Source: Balneolales bacterium
GTDB lineage: Bacteria > Bacteroidota > Rhodothermia > Balneolales > Natronogracilivirgulaceae
NCBI GenBank assembly: GCA_007120555.1
Contig: SKNL01000101.1
Span: 1 to 6,766, forward strand
Length of the DNA stretch: 6,766 bases
Direction of reading: 5' to 3'
Shown here: in pieces, positions 5,577 through 6,766 of the stretch
Numbering within the stretch: the first letter of the stretch is position 1
How the letters are laid out: every line of letters starts with the position of its first letter
The notes under the pieces: model-generated
What the model was told of the DNA's origin: nothing
What the model saw: the letters and a program-made list of their open reading frames with translations, nothing else
The model's database searches: none
Program-made: the position numbers and the translations under genes

Positions 5577-6766
5577 TTAATGGATGGGTTCTCCGGCTTC
5601 CCGGTATATGAAAATACCAAGTAAAATGGATAATATCACGAATGCCATCGCACCTTTGATAATCAGTGCGAAAGAATATCCGGCATCGAGCATAAGCCCG
5701 AAAAGGATCGGGCTTATGGCCGTGCTGATCACCATGAACATGGCCATCATGCTTCGGATGGTACCGAGATTGGCCGTACCGTACAACTCCACGTAGAGCG
5801 CGGTTTTGATAGTGAAAGCCGCTCCCATGGATACTCCTGCCAGAAACATGTACATATAAACCATGACGGGGTCCGTTGACACCAGCAACGAGCCAAACCC
5901 TGCCAGCAGCGGAATCAGGAAGAAAGGAAAAAGCTGACAGGCTGAGAAGCGATCTATCAGAGAACCCGTAAGCAGCGATGAGACCGATTTGGATACTGCA
6001 AAAGCAACAAAGGCCGTCGCCATCGTTTCCACATTCCAGCCTTTGAAATCCGCAAGTTGCGTCTGGTAAAGAAAAAATCCGGTCAACAGAAACGGCGCGG
6101 CCACGGCACCTGGAAGGAAGAGGTAGAATCGTCTATCCCTAAGCACAAGCTTTCGTCGCCACTGATGTCCTGTTACGTCCCGTTCGGCATTTCCGCTATC
6201 TGTCTGCATTCCGTTTTCGGCATGCTCCCGGGGATCACGTCCGAGAGTATACACAATAATTGCCGGCAGCAGCAGCAGCACAAAGAAACTGACGAACGTC
6301 CAGCCCATCCGCCATCCGACCGCACCTATCAATGCGGTTATGGTTAGGGGCAGCACCGCCTCTCCAAAAGAGAAACCGAGATTGATCAGACTCAGGGCCC
6401 GTCCCCGGGCAAGAAAAAAATAACGTCCAATGGCCGTGTGCGCAGTATGTCCGCACAAACCCTGACCAAACAATCTGAGGCCAAGCAGTCCGATGAACAG
6501 CATCCATATCCATTGCGACGAAGCAATGATCCATATGCCGACAACGTATCCTGCAGTGATTGCCAGCGCGTATCTTTTCAGGGGGACTTTGTCGATTAGT
6601 GCGCCTGCCCATGCCAGCACGAAAGCACTGCCCAGTGTCGCCGCGGAGTACAAAGAGCCGAAGTAGGTGTTTGAGATGCCAAACGAATCCAGAAAACCAG
6701 GCACGAAAAGCGACACCAGAAAGGTCTGTCCGAAACTTGAAAAAAAAGTCAGCGCAAATCCGAAAA
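5577..6766 (-). CDS. Major facilitator superfamily transporter, 5' end beyond the right window edge
   Basis: The frame is open from the window edge to the TAA at 5577, giving 395 visible residues. A GTG at 6716 could be taken as a start, but the 16 codons before it (FGFALTFFSSFGQTFL) complete a typical first MFS membrane helix, so the true start lies outside, probably only a few codons away. The protein has about twelve hydrophobic segments in two halves, separated by a hydrophilic loop (about 175-214). A motif-A-like GALIDKVPLKR (54-64) follows helix 2, and a matching GSLIDRF lies in the second half. The segment YGTANLGTIRSMMAMFMVISTAISPILFG is common in MFS proteins of the monocarboxylate/oxalate-formate type. 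It should be an inner-membrane secondary transporter; substrate cannot be told. The hydrolase-like gene follows after 9 bp. Confidence 0.9.
   Translation of the reverse strand, partial: FGFALTFFSSFGQTFLVSLFVPGFLDSFGISNTYFGSLYSAATLGSAFVLAWAGALIDKVPLKRYALAITAGYVVGIWIIASSQWIWMLFIGLLGLRLFGQGLCGHTAHTAIGRYFFLARGRALSLINLGFSFGEAVLPLTITALIGAVGWRMGWTFVSFFVLLLLPAIIVYTLGRDPREHAENGMQTDSGNAERDVTGHQWRRKLVLRDRRFYLFLPGAVAAPFLLTGFFLYQTQLADFKGWNVETMATAFVAFAVSKSVSSLLTGSLIDRFSACQLFPFFLIPLLAGFGSLLVSTDPVMVYMYMFLAGVSMGAAFTIKTALYVELYGTANLGTIRSMMAMFMVISTAISPILFGLMLDAGYSFALIIKGAMAFVILSILLGIFIYREAGEPIH

Noticed and set aside
5577..6716. GTG at 6716 as the start of the transporter
   Set aside because: The frame stays open to the window edge and the residues before the GTG form the first half of membrane helix 1, so the gene is truncated by the window rather than starting there.

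Overview
The window carries ordinary chromosomal genes of a bacterium that looks like a member of the Bacteroidota/Balneolota-Rhodothermota (FCB) group. This placement is an inference. It rests on start codons that mostly lack a Shine-Dalgarno sequence and often sit behind A-rich leaders, on TAnnTTTG boxes of the Bacteroidota type in two intergenic regions, and on the style of the response regulator and TrmH proteins. Base composition looks moderate throughout. I see no insertion sequence, phage gene, tRNA, rRNA or CRISPR array.

Layout, left to right. Positions 1-63 (minus) hold the first 21 codons of a gene running off the left edge, with a signal-peptide-like N-terminus. It follows, 28 bp downstream, a HisN-type inositol-monophosphatase-family phosphatase (92-871, minus). 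A 256-bp divergent intergenic region separates hisN from tex (1128-3323, plus), which encodes a complete Tex RNA-binding protein and is the only plus-strand gene. Tex converges on trmH (3280-3999, minus), and the two coding regions overlap by 44 bp. trmH lies 16 bp behind an OmpR-type response regulator (4016-4711, minus) that has no histidine kinase beside it in this window. A 250-bp gap (4712-4961) contains an AT-rich promoter-like stretch, a leader hairpin in front of the regulator, and two hairpins behind the next gene. That gene (4962-5567, minus) encodes an alpha/beta-hydrolase-fold protein whose nucleophile serine appears to be replaced by glutamate. It lies 9 bp behind a major-facilitator transporter (5577 to the right edge, minus) whose 5' end is outside the window.

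Three minus-strand units are likely: transporter plus hydrolase-like protein, response regulator plus trmH, and hisN plus the left-edge exported protein. Tex (RNA/transcription), TrmH (tRNA ribose methylation) and HisN (histidine biosynthesis) are housekeeping functions.

I found no convincing new multi-gene system. The points most worth a second look are the apparently catalytically dead hydrolase coupled to the transporter, the overlapping tex/trmH 3' ends, the orphan regulator co-oriented with trmH with a dyad in its leader, and the nested hairpins at 4874-4948.
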